Shown: piece after piece, positions 41,554-50,149 of the stretch
Position numbering within the stretch: the stretch's first letter is position 1
Layout of the letters: each line of letters starts with the position of its first letter
Source: Planctomycetota bacterium
GTDB taxonomy: Bacteria > Planctomycetota > JAPUJT01
Direction: 5' to 3'
Assembly (NCBI GenBank): GCA_027296055.1
Contig: JAPUJT010000064.1
Span: 124,001 to 188,000, forward strand
Length of the DNA stretch: 64,000 nt
Notes under the pieces: model-generated
The model's database searches: none
What the model was told of the DNA's origin: nothing
Seen by the model: only the letters and a program-made list of their open reading frames with translations
Program-made: the position numbers and the translations under genes

Positions 41554-41708
41554 CGGAACGGGGTGATCATATCCTTGGGACTTCGAGGGTGCGGCGGGCA
41601 TCTGGGGCCAGGATTCTAGGGGTCCTGGCCGGGGAATGAGGTGTCTGATACCGGCCCCGGGGGCCGGCCGGGGCGCAGCGGTAGGGCAGGCGTTCCGGCC
41701 GTTTTTTT
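41554..41708 (+). ncRNA. Structured small RNA of unknown family, about 155 nt
   Basis: Bounded by a near-consensus promoter and an intrinsic terminator, with no ribosome site or open frame of note. Helices visible: a hairpin GGCCAGGA (41606-41613) with TCCTGGCC (41623-41630), enclosed by GCATCT (41598-41603) with AGGTGT (41639-41644) including wobble pairs; CCGGCCC (41651-41657) with GGGCCGG (41661-41667). The 5' end CGGAACG (41554-41560) can pair with CGTTCCG (41691-41697), the terminator's 3' arm. It does not look like 6S, SRP, tmRNA, RNase P or a riboswitch I know. It could be trans-acting or a leader of the VWA gene at 41724. Confidence 0.6.
41666..41708 (+). terminator. Rho-independent terminator of the small RNA
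   Basis: Eleven-pair stem, arms 41666-41676 and 41690-41700 (two G-T wobbles), 13-base loop, then G and seven T (41702-41708). Very strong by inspection. Confidence 0.8.
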
Positions 41709-41723
41709 GTCTACTGTCAGCCG

Positions 41724-42959
41724 ATGAAATCCCTCGCGATTCTATCACTCGTCTTTCTCCCACTGATCTCGATCGGAGACCGTGAGCAGATCCGCGCCTT
41801 CCATGAGGCCTGGGTCGCGGCGGGGTTCGATGTCGAGCTGCAGTCAGAAGCGATCCTCTCCCTCAAGGGAGCGGACTCGGACGAAGTGGTCCGGATCCTC
41901 GTCAAGATCCTGGGTGCGAAAGAGATCCCCTTTTCCGTCGAAGATGCCATCACCGAGGTGCTCGGGACGCTGAAGTCCGAGCCCGCGGTGCGAAGGCTTG
42001 CCAAGGAAGTGCGGTCGCACTCCCGGTGGCAAGCCCGCGTGATCATCGCCAAGGCGCTCCGACTCCTGCGCAATCCCCTGGCTCTCGAAGGGCTACACAA
42101 AGGGCTCAAGCATCCTCGTTGGGCGGTTCGCTCCGCTGTGGTCGGCGCGATCGGGGCCACCCGGAGCAAGGATTCCATCGAGGTCCTGATCAAGCAGCTC
42201 AAGAAGGAGGATGGCCGGGTAGCGGGAGAGATCCACAAGGCTCTCCGACGGATCACGGGGAAAAACATGGCCCACCTGGAAGAGTGGCAGACCTGGTGGA
42301 AATGGGCGAAGGAGAAGTTCGAGGTCCCACCCACCAAGACCTCGAAGCCTCGCCCGGTCGTCGATCCGGGCAACACGGTGACGAAGAGCATCTACGGCGA
42401 AGTGATCAGCAAGAAACTGATCTTCGTCATCGATATCTCGGAGAGCATGAAGGTCGTCCTGACCGATGGCCCCGACCGGGGCCTCTCCCGGATGCAGATC
42501 ATGAAGCGAGAGCTCACCCGGGCGGTGCTCTGGGCGTTGCCCGAGAAGGCCGAGTTCAACGTCATAGCGTACGCCACGGATGTGCTTCCCTGGAAGAAAG
42601 AGCTTGTCGAATCGACACAGAAGAATCGAGACGCCGCGTGCGCCTGGGTGGAGCGGCTGGAGCGTTCCGGGGAGACCAACGTGATGGCGGCGCTCGACGT
42701 GGCTCTAAGCGAGAAGGATATCGATACGATTTACTTCCTCTCGGACGGGAGCCCCTCGATCGGCCGCATCACGAACGTCCAGGAGATCCTGAACGACGTG
42801 CGGAAGCAGAACGGCGCACGAAACGTGGTCATCAACACGATTGCGCTCCTCGGGGGCGACGGCAAGCTGTACAAGCTCGTCGAGGCCAAGCCAATGGCCC
42901 GCAGCTTCCTCAAGGACCTCGCATCTCAGAACGAGGGGACTTTCACCGCCTTCGAATAG
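41724..42959 (+). CDS. HEAT-repeat and von Willebrand A domain protein
   Basis: 411 residues with an N-terminal signal peptide (MKSLAILSLVFLPLISIG). Residues 30-180 contain HEAT-like helices (EPAVRRLAKEVRSHSRWQARV, HPRWAVRSAVVGAIGAT). A VWA domain begins near 230: LIFVIDISESM provides the MIDAS DxSxS (Asp237, Ser239, Ser241), with SGETNVMAALDVAL (Thr) and IYFLSDGSPS. Predicted to be periplasmic and metal-dependent in binding partners. It begins 15 bases after the terminator of the small RNA, so its own promoter is unclear. Confidence 0.85.
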   Translation: MKSLAILSLVFLPLISIGDREQIRAFHEAWVAAGFDVELQSEAILSLKGADSDEVVRILVKILGAKEIPFSVEDAITEVLGTLKSEPAVRRLAKEVRSHSRWQARVIIAKALRLLRNPLALEGLHKGLKHPRWAVRSAVVGAIGATRSKDSIEVLIKQLKKEDGRVAGEIHKALRRITGKNMAHLEEWQTWWKWAKEKFEVPPTKTSKPRPVVDPGNTVTKSIYGEVISKKLIFVIDISESMKVVLTDGPDRGLSRMQIMKRELTRAVLWALPEKAEFNVIAYATDVLPWKKELVESTQKNRDAACAWVERLERSGETNVMAALDVALSEKDIDTIYFLSDGSPSIGRITNVQEILNDVRKQNGARNVVINTIALLGGDGKLYKLVEAKPMARSFLKDLASQNEGTFTAFE

Positions 42960-42972
42960 GGGGCCCCGGACG

Positions 42973-43848
42973 ATGCCGTCCCTTCTCATCGTCATTGCCC
43001 TCGCTCTGGGCTCCCCATCCGGCATGGGGCCGCTGCCAGGCACTGCTCAGGAATCGGAACCTGAAGCTCCTCCCCAACTTCGACCTCTCCCCGATGAAGG
43101 GAAGATCGTCGAGCTGATCCGTCGATCGACAGGGAAGCCCCCCAGGGTGGATCGGGGAGTCGACTACACGGTCTTCACCGATCAGACCTCGCTGGACCTG
43201 CCCGCCTTCCGCCGTCACCTCGAGCAGTCCCTGCTCCAGTTCGAGAAGGTGCTGCAGGCGAAGCTCCCGAAGGCGGGAGCCAGTCTGACGGTGATCCACT
43301 TCCGGGAGGAGAAGGAGTACCGACGCTTCTGCGAATCGCTCGAACTGGAGACGTATGTGATCGACGGTTTCGGGTGCTATGCCCCTCGGCTTTCCTTCCG
43401 CCCCGTGATCGTGCACGGGCTGATGTTCGGAACCCTCCGGCACGAGGCGGTTCACCAGTTCGTCGATCGAGCGCTGGGGCCCGGGATACGGCGGTTCCCC
43501 TGGGTCTCGGAAGGGCTCGGCGCTCTGTTCGAGGCGTATCCCCTGGAGGATTTCAGGAGCTATCGGAGGTACCCCGACGGGAGGAAGCGAATCCTGGCTC
43601 CGGATTTCTCTCTGAAGGCTTTCGTGTTGCAGAAGGAGATCCTGGAGGGGACGTACGAGATCGGCGCCACGATACACGGCATCCTCCTGCTGGGCCGCGA
43701 CCGGGCGAAGTACAGGAAATGGCTCGCCGACATGGGAAAGAGAAAGTGCGCGCCCCCGGATCTGCCGCGGTACCTGGGCCGCACCTGGGCCGAATTGAGC
43801 GAGATGATCCGAGACTACTGCAGCAAGAACAAACCCGTTACCCGGTAG
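42973..43848 (+). CDS. Secreted HExxH metallopeptidase-like protein (DUF1570-like)
   Basis: 291 residues from ATG 42973, 13 bases after the VWA gene. A signal peptide (MPSLLIVIALALGSPS) precedes a domain with LRHEAVHQFVDRALG and FPWVSEGLGALFE, the same HExxH plus downstream Glu arrangement as the peptidase at 31492-33351. The chain is shorter and lacks that protein's C-terminal region. Probably cotranscribed with the VWA-HEAT gene. Confidence 0.75.
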   Translation: MPSLLIVIALALGSPSGMGPLPGTAQESEPEAPPQLRPLPDEGKIVELIRRSTGKPPRVDRGVDYTVFTDQTSLDLPAFRRHLEQSLLQFEKVLQAKLPKAGASLTVIHFREEKEYRRFCESLELETYVIDGFGCYAPRLSFRPVIVHGLMFGTLRHEAVHQFVDRALGPGIRRFPWVSEGLGALFEAYPLEDFRSYRRYPDGRKRILAPDFSLKAFVLQKEILEGTYEIGATIHGILLLGRDRAKYRKWLADMGKRKCAPPDLPRYLGRTWAELSEMIRDYCSKNKPVTR

Positions 43849-43853
43849 ATCTA

Positions 43854-44462
43854 CTATACGTTGGGAAGGCGGGCCGGGTCCTCGACGAGGGTCACGTCGA
43901 TTCGAGGCGTTCCGTCGCGCAGGATCTTGGGATTGAGCCAGGACCAAGAGTGATAGGCGCCGACCACTCTCAGAAGCGTGCCCCCTTCCACCTTGAAGGG
44001 GAACTGGGGCTCGCCACTTCCGAAACCGGGATCGTCCAGGCTCACGAAGGCGGTCGGCTCGGTGGCCCGGAAGTAGTCGCCCATCAAAGGAATGGCGGGG
44101 ATCTTCTTCCGCTGGGCGATCTGTCCCCCCGGATCGAGCCGGATATCCACCACGTACTTGCCGGTGGCGAGGGGATAGACGGCCGGGCGCGTGGTGAATC
44201 TTTTTTCCCGGACATCCTCCTCCTTTGAGGGCTCGATCGTCACGACCATCCGGGTCTTGCCCTTCTCGAGCCCGATTCCGGTCACGCGGTAGGAATCGTG
44301 ATAATCGCCTCGCAGGAGGTAGCGGAAGTCTGTGATCTGGATCACGTCGTTGACGGTGGGCAGAACGAGGTCGAGCTTGATGGTCGCTTCGTTGGAACGG
44401 GCCCGGGGGTCATTCGTGATCTGGACCTTGATCTCCCAGCGCTTCTTCGGAACGGGCATCAT
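43854..44462 (-). CDS. Conserved-looking hypothetical protein
   Basis: 202 residues if one of the paired ATGs at 44462/44459 is used. No signal peptide or membrane segment. The chain is mostly beta (KRWEIKVQITNDPRARSNEATI, VVTIEPSKEEDVREKRF), ending SWLNPKILRDGTPRIDVTLVED. I do not recognise a family. Same strand as priA and about 80 bases downstream of it, so possibly cotranscribed. Confidence 0.6.
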   Translation of the reverse strand: MMPVPKKRWEIKVQITNDPRARSNEATIKLDLVLPTVNDVIQITDFRYLLRGDYHDSYRVTGIGLEKGKTRMVVTIEPSKEEDVREKRFTTRPAVYPLATGKYVVDIRLDPGGQIAQRKKIPAIPLMGDYFRATEPTAFVSLDDPGFGSGEPQFPFKVEGGTLLRVVGAYHSWSWLNPKILRDGTPRIDVTLVEDPARLPNV

Positions 44463-44540
44463 CGGGTCTGTTCTCGCCCCTTTCCTTCGCGGGCCGACGA
44501 AAAGGATAGGGCTTGCGACCCCAAACTGCAACAGCCCCTG

Positions 44541-46793
44541 TCACAAAAGCCCGACGGGGTCCACATCCGGTACGATCCGAACGGAGCCCCGCCGTGAGAT
44601 GGAGCCACGCGCTCTCTCGAGAGCCTCATGGATATCCGCCGGGCCGGCCGCCTTGACGGAGACCTGCCAGCGATAGGATCCCTGAATCTTCGAGATCGAG
44701 CACGGCGCCGGTCCCAGGACCTCGGTCGTCCCGTTGGAGCTTCTCAACAGGGCCGCCAGCTGGGCCGCCGCGCGACGGACCATAGGTTCCTGGCGTCCCT
44801 GGACCAGGAATCGTAGAAGTTTCCCTACCGGTGGATAGCTCAGCTCCCGCCGCGCCCGCATCTCCTCTTCATAGAAGGCGACATAATCGTGGCGGACGGC
44901 CGCCCGGATGCTCGGGTGATCGGGGCTGAAGGTCTGGATCACCACGCGACCGGGGCGATCGCCCCTTCCCGCGCGACCCGAGACCTGACAGAGGAGCTGG
45001 AACGTTCTCTCTGACGCCCGGAAGTCGGGGATGAACAGGGCGAGATCGGCGGAGACGACACCGACGAGGGTGACTCGCGGGAAGTGGAGGCCCTTCGTGA
45101 TCATCTGCGTGCCGACGAGGATCTTGATCTCTCCCGACTCGAATCGCGAGAGGGTCTTTCTGTACGCGTCGTTCGCCTGCATCGTGTCGGAGTCCATCCG
45201 CGCAGACGGCACGTCGGGGAAGTGGCGGCCGACCGATTCCATCACCTTTTCGGTGCCCATGCCGAGGGCCTGGATCCGGCCGGTGACGCACTCCGAGCAG
45301 GACTGACCCACCGGGACCCGGTAGAAGCAGTAGTGGCAGACGGCGCGAGACTGCGACCGGTGGTAGTTCAGGCTGATGTCACACTGCCGGCATCGAAGAA
45401 CGTATCCGCATCGCGCGCAGCGAAGGAGAGTGGCGAATCCCCGCCGGTTCAGGAAGAGGATCACCTGCTCTCCCCTGGAGAGTACATCATGCATTCTCTC
45501 GCGAAGGAGAGCCGAGAGGATCGACGGCTTCTTGGTCGCGTCCCGCTCGGCCCCCATGTCGACCACCTCCACCTCCGGAAGCGAGTGAGGCGTGACCCGA
45601 TTCTCGAGCCGGAGAAGGGTGTACTTCCCTTCGATCGCGTTCTTGTACGACTCGAGGGATGGGGTGGCCGACCCGAGGCAGGCAATCGCCCCTTCATTGG
45701 ATGCGCGAACGATGGCGACATCCCGGGCGTGATAGCGGGGAGTCGAGTCCTGCTTGAACGATCCTTCGTGTTCCTCATCCACGATGATCAGCCCGAGAGG
45801 ATGGACCGGGGCGAAGACGGCAGAGCGGGAGCCGATCACGACCCGGGCGCGTCCCTGGGCGATGTCGTTCCATTGATCGGCGCGTTGACCATCGGAGAGA
45901 TGACTGTGCAGGACCGCCACGGCCGGCATCCGTTCCCGAAACCAACGGACCGTCTGGGGGGTCAGCGAGATCTCCGGGACGAGGAGGATGGCCCCCCGCC
46001 CGCATCGAAGCGTCTCCTGGATCGCCCGGATGTAGATCTCGGTCTTTCCGCTTCCGGTGACTCCATGCAGGAGAAAGGCGCGGAATCCTTCCGACCGGAC
46101 CCCTTCGAGGATCGGGCCCAGGATACGCTCCTGATCCTCCGTGAGAGTGACGGGGTCGCGCGGGGCCGGCGTGGGGAGCATGTAAGGGTCTACCTCCGCG
46201 ACCTCTGTCTCGAGCCGCAGGATCCCCTGCCGGACGAGGGTGTGGATCGGAGAGGAGGATCGCATGCCCTGCCGGATCCGCCGGAGGGGCGCCCTCCCCC
46301 CCTCGGCCAGGAGGAGGTCGAGGGCCCGCGCCTGGGCCGGAAAGCGCCCTTCCCGCGCCTCGATCTCCTCGCGGGTCTTGTCCGCGTCTATGCAGAGGGA
46401 GGCGATCCGGATCAGTGCCCCTGACGCCCCCCTCCTCACTCCGCCGGGGAGGGCCGCCTGAAGGGCCTCTCCCCAGGAGCAACCGTAATATTCTCCGATC
46501 CATCGGGTGAGCTCGAGGATGGAAGGAAGGACTAGCGGCTTCTCGTCGAGGACCTCCAGGATGTCCTTGACCGGTTCGAAGTCTGGCCGGACCGGGTGGC
46601 CCACGCAATATCCGATCTCACGCCTCCGCCCGAAAGGGACCCTCACCCTCGCCCCCGTGGCGGGGCGCGGGATCCCCTCCGGAACGCCATAGTGAAACCC
46701 CTTCGGAACCGGCAGGTTCAGAACGATCTCGACATAGCGCTCCCCCAGGGCCACGGGGCCCTCTTCGGGAGTCGTGCGGGTGGTGACGTCCAT
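44541..46793 (-). CDS. priA: Primosomal protein N' (replication restart helicase PriA)
   Basis: 750 residues from ATG 46793; the frame is open further upstream but overlaps the methyltransferase promoter, and the PriA 3'BD begins just after this ATG (YVEIVLNLPVPKGFHYGVP). Helicase motifs: GVTGSGKT (244-251), DEEH (339-342), GSATPSLESYKN. The zinc-binding insert CARCGYVLRCRQCDISLNYH...CHYC...CSEC is complete, then VGTQMITKGLHFPRV and VSGRAGRGDRPGRV. A full-length, intact PriA that reloads replisomes at stalled forks. Confidence 0.95.
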   Translation of the reverse strand: MDVTTRTTPEEGPVALGERYVEIVLNLPVPKGFHYGVPEGIPRPATGARVRVPFGRRREIGYCVGHPVRPDFEPVKDILEVLDEKPLVLPSILELTRWIGEYYGCSWGEALQAALPGGVRRGASGALIRIASLCIDADKTREEIEAREGRFPAQARALDLLLAEGGRAPLRRIRQGMRSSSPIHTLVRQGILRLETEVAEVDPYMLPTPAPRDPVTLTEDQERILGPILEGVRSEGFRAFLLHGVTGSGKTEIYIRAIQETLRCGRGAILLVPEISLTPQTVRWFRERMPAVAVLHSHLSDGQRADQWNDIAQGRARVVIGSRSAVFAPVHPLGLIIVDEEHEGSFKQDSTPRYHARDVAIVRASNEGAIACLGSATPSLESYKNAIEGKYTLLRLENRVTPHSLPEVEVVDMGAERDATKKPSILSALLRERMHDVLSRGEQVILFLNRRGFATLLRCARCGYVLRCRQCDISLNYHRSQSRAVCHYCFYRVPVGQSCSECVTGRIQALGMGTEKVMESVGRHFPDVPSARMDSDTMQANDAYRKTLSRFESGEIKILVGTQMITKGLHFPRVTLVGVVSADLALFIPDFRASERTFQLLCQVSGRAGRGDRPGRVVIQTFSPDHPSIRAAVRHDYVAFYEEEMRARRELSYPPVGKLLRFLVQGRQEPMVRRAAAQLAALLRSSNGTTEVLGPAPCSISKIQGSYRWQVSVKAAGPADIHEALERARGSISRRGSVRIVPDVDPVGLL

Positions 46794-46923
46794 GGCGTCG
46801 AGTATACGGGCCGGTACCCACATCGGCCCCCGGCCGGCATGGCTCCAAGGCGTTCCTGGCTCCTCCCATTCGGCTAGATCCGTGGCCATCATCTGGGCTG
46901 CGGACGGCCCGACCCGCTCCAGG

Positions 46924-46951
46924 TTGATCTGGGGTGTTATTTCCATATAAT
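46924..46951 (+). promoter_or_regulatory. Promoter of the bacillithiol operon
   Basis: TTGATC (46924-46929), 16-base spacer, TATAAT (46946-46951). It lies about 80 bases before the methyltransferase start and inside the false upstream extension of the priA frame. Confidence 0.6.
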
Positions 46952-47034
46952 GTGACCTGTCTCCAACTTGTGGAAATGAAGGAACAGGTTCCGGGTGGCC
47001 GCCCCCGCCCCGGAGCATGGGAGATCGTCGTCGC

Positions 47035-47754
47035 ATGCCCTGGTACGAGAAGAGTTTCGGTGTCCTTTACCCCCTGATTTACCGGCATCGCAGTGTCGAG
47101 CAGGCGGACCGGGAGGTGGAGTTCGCCATACGAACGCTGGGCCTGCGGCCCGGGGATCGGGTCCTCGACGTAGGATCGGGAGAGGGAAGGCACCTATTGG
47201 CCCTGCGGGAGAAGGGAATGGTGGCTTTCGGGGCGGATCTCTCCCCACCCCTCCTCCGGTCCGCGAGAGAGGGCAGCCTCTCCGTTGCGCGGGCCGACAT
47301 GAGGCACCTGCCCTTCACCACCTCCTTCCGAGGCGTCCTTTCCTTCTTCACTTCCTTCGGATATTTCGAATCAGACGAAGAAAACCTGAGTGTGCTCGAC
47401 GAGATGGCCGGCTGTCTCCTGCCCGGCGGCAGGCTCCTGATCGACCTGCCCAATCGAAAATTCATCGAGGCCAACCTCGTGCCAAGATCGGAGAAGACCC
47501 GTGAGGGGCATCGAATCGTCGAGCAGAGATCCCTCGAGGGGGATCGGATGGTGAAGCAGATCCGGGTCTCGGCGGATAACGGTGAGGAGGAGTTCGTCGA
47601 AAGTGTGCGGCTGTTCACGCCGGATGAGATCCGTGATGGCCTGCGGGCGGTGGGACTGGAGCCGGATCGGCTCTACGGCGGCTTCGATGAGGAAGAGTTC
47701 GACGAATCGAGCCACCGGATGATCTGGACGGCCACCCAGGGGGGCGCGAAATGA
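47035..47754 (+). CDS. Class I SAM-dependent methyltransferase
   Basis: 239 residues from MPWYEKSF at 47035, with GGGAG ten bases upstream; the ATG at 47017 is possible. Motif I VLDVGSGEG, acidic loop FGADLSPPLL, RADMRHLPF and LLPGGRLLIDLPN are typical of small-molecule methyltransferases. Its stop overlaps the bshC start (ATGA), so it is first gene of the bacillithiol operon. A role in thiol metabolism is only suggested by position. Confidence 0.85.
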   Translation: MPWYEKSFGVLYPLIYRHRSVEQADREVEFAIRTLGLRPGDRVLDVGSGEGRHLLALREKGMVAFGADLSPPLLRSAREGSLSVARADMRHLPFTTSFRGVLSFFTSFGYFESDEENLSVLDEMAGCLLPGGRLLIDLPNRKFIEANLVPRSEKTREGHRIVEQRSLEGDRMVKQIRVSADNGEEEFVESVRLFTPDEIRDGLRAVGLEPDRLYGGFDEEEFDESSHRMIWTATQGGAK

Positions 47755-49385
47755 GACGGGCAACTCTGTCGTACGACGTCGTCCCTGGGTTCCGCGAGAA
47801 CAAGCTTCTCCTCGACTACCTCGCACAGAGGAGTCCTGCGACCCGGTGCCTCCCTCCCTTGCTCACGGGCGACGAGGTCCTCGGGCCCCGCGTGGAACGT
47901 CTTGGGAGCCTATCCTTTCCTCGGGAGGTTCTTGCCGACCGGCTCCTGTCCTACAACCGGGATAGGGGTGCGGGGGAGAAGTCCCTGACCGCGATCGAGG
48001 ACTTCAGGCGAGGGGCGATGGTCGTGGTGACGGGGCAGCAGCCAGGACTGCTCGGAGGCCCGCTTTTCACGATCTACAAGGCGCTCAGCACCTGCCTGCT
48101 GGCTCGTCACGTGGAGAAGAAGGGTCACGGTCGGACCATCCCTCTCTTCTGGAGCGCTTCGGAGGACCATGACCTGCGTGAGGCGAATCGGCTCGATCTC
48201 TTCGAGGGCGACAAGCCCGAGCGCCTGGCCCTCGACCTGGAGGACCGGGGCTCCTGTCTCTCCGACTACGAGATCGATCCGCTGGCGCCTGCCTTCATCG
48301 ATCGCGTCCGGGACGCATTGCACCACACGGAATTCACCCCCGAACTGCTGGAGCGGATGAAGACCTGGTTGCGAGGCGGATTCGGGGATTGGTTCTCCCG
48401 CATGATGCATTCCCTCTTCCGGGAGTTCGGGCTGGTCATCGTGGAGCCCCGATTGATCCGGGATCTTGCCGCTCCGTTCATCGAGAGGGAGATCCGCGAG
48501 CCGGAGGCAACCGCGGCGGCGATACGACACGCCGGCGCCGAGAACCAGGCAGCCGGCTACCCGCCGTCTCTGACCGGGGATGAGGGACCGAGCCTGTTCG
48601 TCATCCGGAACGGGATCCGAGACCGGGTTCTCCACCGGGACGGCCAGTTCTATCTACGACGGGGAGGGAAGATCGAGAAGGAGAAACTCCTCGCTGACCT
48701 GGCTGAAGATCCTGGGCTCTTCAGCCAGGGAGTCGCCATCCGTCCGGTCGTCCAGGATGGCCTGTTTCCCGTCGTCGCCACCGTCGCCGGCCCCTCCGAG
48801 ATCTCCTATCTGGCCCAGCTAGGGGAGGTGTACCTTCAGCACGGCGTGGATCGTCCTCCGATCCTGCCGCGGGTGTCGGTGACCCTCATCGAGGGGAAGG
48901 TCGAGAGGGTGCTGGATCGCCTCGCCCTCTCTCCGGAGCAGGCCCTGGTCCTGGAGAAGAACCAGGAGCAGATCCTCGCCTCGGTCCCATCCGAAGTGGA
49001 CGGCTTTCTGGATGCCCGAGTCGAGATCGACGAATGTCTCGCACGCATGGAGAAGAGCCTGCCGACCGATCTCCGCGGGATCTTCCCTCGAATGGAGAGG
49101 CGCATCCGGCGAGAACTGGACCGGGTACAAGGCAAGGTGGAGGAGGAGGCGCGCAGGCGCCAGGGAATCGGCGAGGAGCAGATCGCCAGGGTCAAGAATG
49201 GGATCATCCCCGCCGGGAAGCTTCAGGAGCGTGTCTGGGGAATCGTTCCGCTTCTCAATCGTTACGGGCCGAATCTCATCGATGAGATCGCCGAATCGGC
49301 GGAGCTTTTCTCCTTCGAGCATCAGTGGCTCTACCTGGCCCACCAACCGCAAGCGACGGCCGGAGCGAAGCCGTCCGGCGGATAG
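47751..49385 (+). CDS. bshC: Bacillithiol biosynthesis cysteine-adding enzyme
   Basis: 544 residues. VVTGQQPGLLGGPLFTIYKALS, LFWSASEDHDLREANRL and a long C-terminal coiled coil (VQGKVEEEARRRQGIGEEQ) ending HQWLYLAHQ are the BshC landmarks. BshC adds cysteine to GlcN-malate, the last step of bacillithiol synthesis. Translationally coupled to the methyltransferase and followed by bshB1 and bshA. Confidence 0.95.
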   Translation: MRRATLSYDVVPGFRENKLLLDYLAQRSPATRCLPPLLTGDEVLGPRVERLGSLSFPREVLADRLLSYNRDRGAGEKSLTAIEDFRRGAMVVVTGQQPGLLGGPLFTIYKALSTCLLARHVEKKGHGRTIPLFWSASEDHDLREANRLDLFEGDKPERLALDLEDRGSCLSDYEIDPLAPAFIDRVRDALHHTEFTPELLERMKTWLRGGFGDWFSRMMHSLFREFGLVIVEPRLIRDLAAPFIEREIREPEATAAAIRHAGAENQAAGYPPSLTGDEGPSLFVIRNGIRDRVLHRDGQFYLRRGGKIEKEKLLADLAEDPGLFSQGVAIRPVVQDGLFPVVATVAGPSEISYLAQLGEVYLQHGVDRPPILPRVSVTLIEGKVERVLDRLALSPEQALVLEKNQEQILASVPSEVDGFLDARVEIDECLARMEKSLPTDLRGIFPRMERRIRRELDRVQGKVEEEARRRQGIGEEQIARVKNGIIPAGKLQERVWGIVPLLNRYGPNLIDEIAESAELFSFEHQWLYLAHQPQATAGAKPSGG

Positions 49386-49423
49386 ACAGGGCCCCGGCGC
49401 GGGCCGGGCACGGAAAGGGACGG

Positions 49424-50122
49424 ATGATCGACGTACTGGCCATCGGGGCACATCCCGATGATGTAGAGTTTGGCGTCGGCGGGATCCTCGCGCGGCTGGC
49501 CCAGCAGGGGAAGAAGGTGAAGATCGTGGATCTCACCCGTGGGGAGATCGGCACGCGCGGGACTCCGGAGATCCGCAAGGCCGAGGCGGAGGCCTCCGCC
49601 AGGGTGCTCGGCGTCGAGGACCGCGAGATCCTGGACCTGGGAGATGGACAGCTGCAGGCGAATCTCGAGTCGCGTCGAGCAGTCATCGAGATCATCCGGA
49701 AGCACCGGCCGACGATCGTCATCGCTCCCCACGTCGAGGACCTGCACCCGGACCATGCCAGCGCGGGGCGCATCGTCTCGGAGGCGTTCTACCCTTCAGG
49801 CTTCGCCAACTATCCGGCTGGCGGGGAGGCGTATCGACCCCGCGGTGTCCTCTTCTATCAGGCCCATTTGCGGTTCGATCCGTCGTTCGTCGTGGACACG
49901 AGCGAGACCTTCGACAAGAAGATGGAGGCGATCCGTTGCTACGCCTCGCAGCTCCACAAGGAGCAGGACGATGAGCCCCAGACGGGAATCTCCCATCCAG
50001 AATTCCTGGGACGGATCGAGGCTCGGGATCGCTACTATGGGTCTCTCGTCGGCTCGAAGTACGGGGAGCCTCTGCGGAGTCTCCGGTTGCTCCGGACCGA
50101 CAGTCCTCTGGACTTCTTTTGA
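49424..50122 (+). CDS. bshB1: N-acetylglucosaminyl-malate deacetylase (bacillithiol step 2)
   Basis: 232 residues from ATG 49424. The LmbE-type zinc motif AHPDD (residues 9-13) and later HPDHASAGRI are intact, with FGVGGILARLAQQG and LTRGEIGTRGTPEIR as in BshB1. Deacetylates GlcNAc-malate to GlcN-malate. It sits between bshC and bshA, about 40 and 30 bases away. Confidence 0.93.
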   Translation: MIDVLAIGAHPDDVEFGVGGILARLAQQGKKVKIVDLTRGEIGTRGTPEIRKAEAEASARVLGVEDREILDLGDGQLQANLESRRAVIEIIRKHRPTIVIAPHVEDLHPDHASAGRIVSEAFYPSGFANYPAGGEAYRPRGVLFYQAHLRFDPSFVVDTSETFDKKMEAIRCYASQLHKEQDDEPQTGISHPEFLGRIEARDRYYGSLVGSKYGEPLRSLRLLRTDSPLDFF

Positions 50123-50149
50123 GACGGATGGTCCTGGAGGCCAGGCAAG

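Noticed and set aside
46794-47036. N-terminal extension of PriA by 81 residues
   Set aside because: It overlaps the promoter of the bacillithiol operon, and the PriA family N-terminus begins right after ATG 46793.
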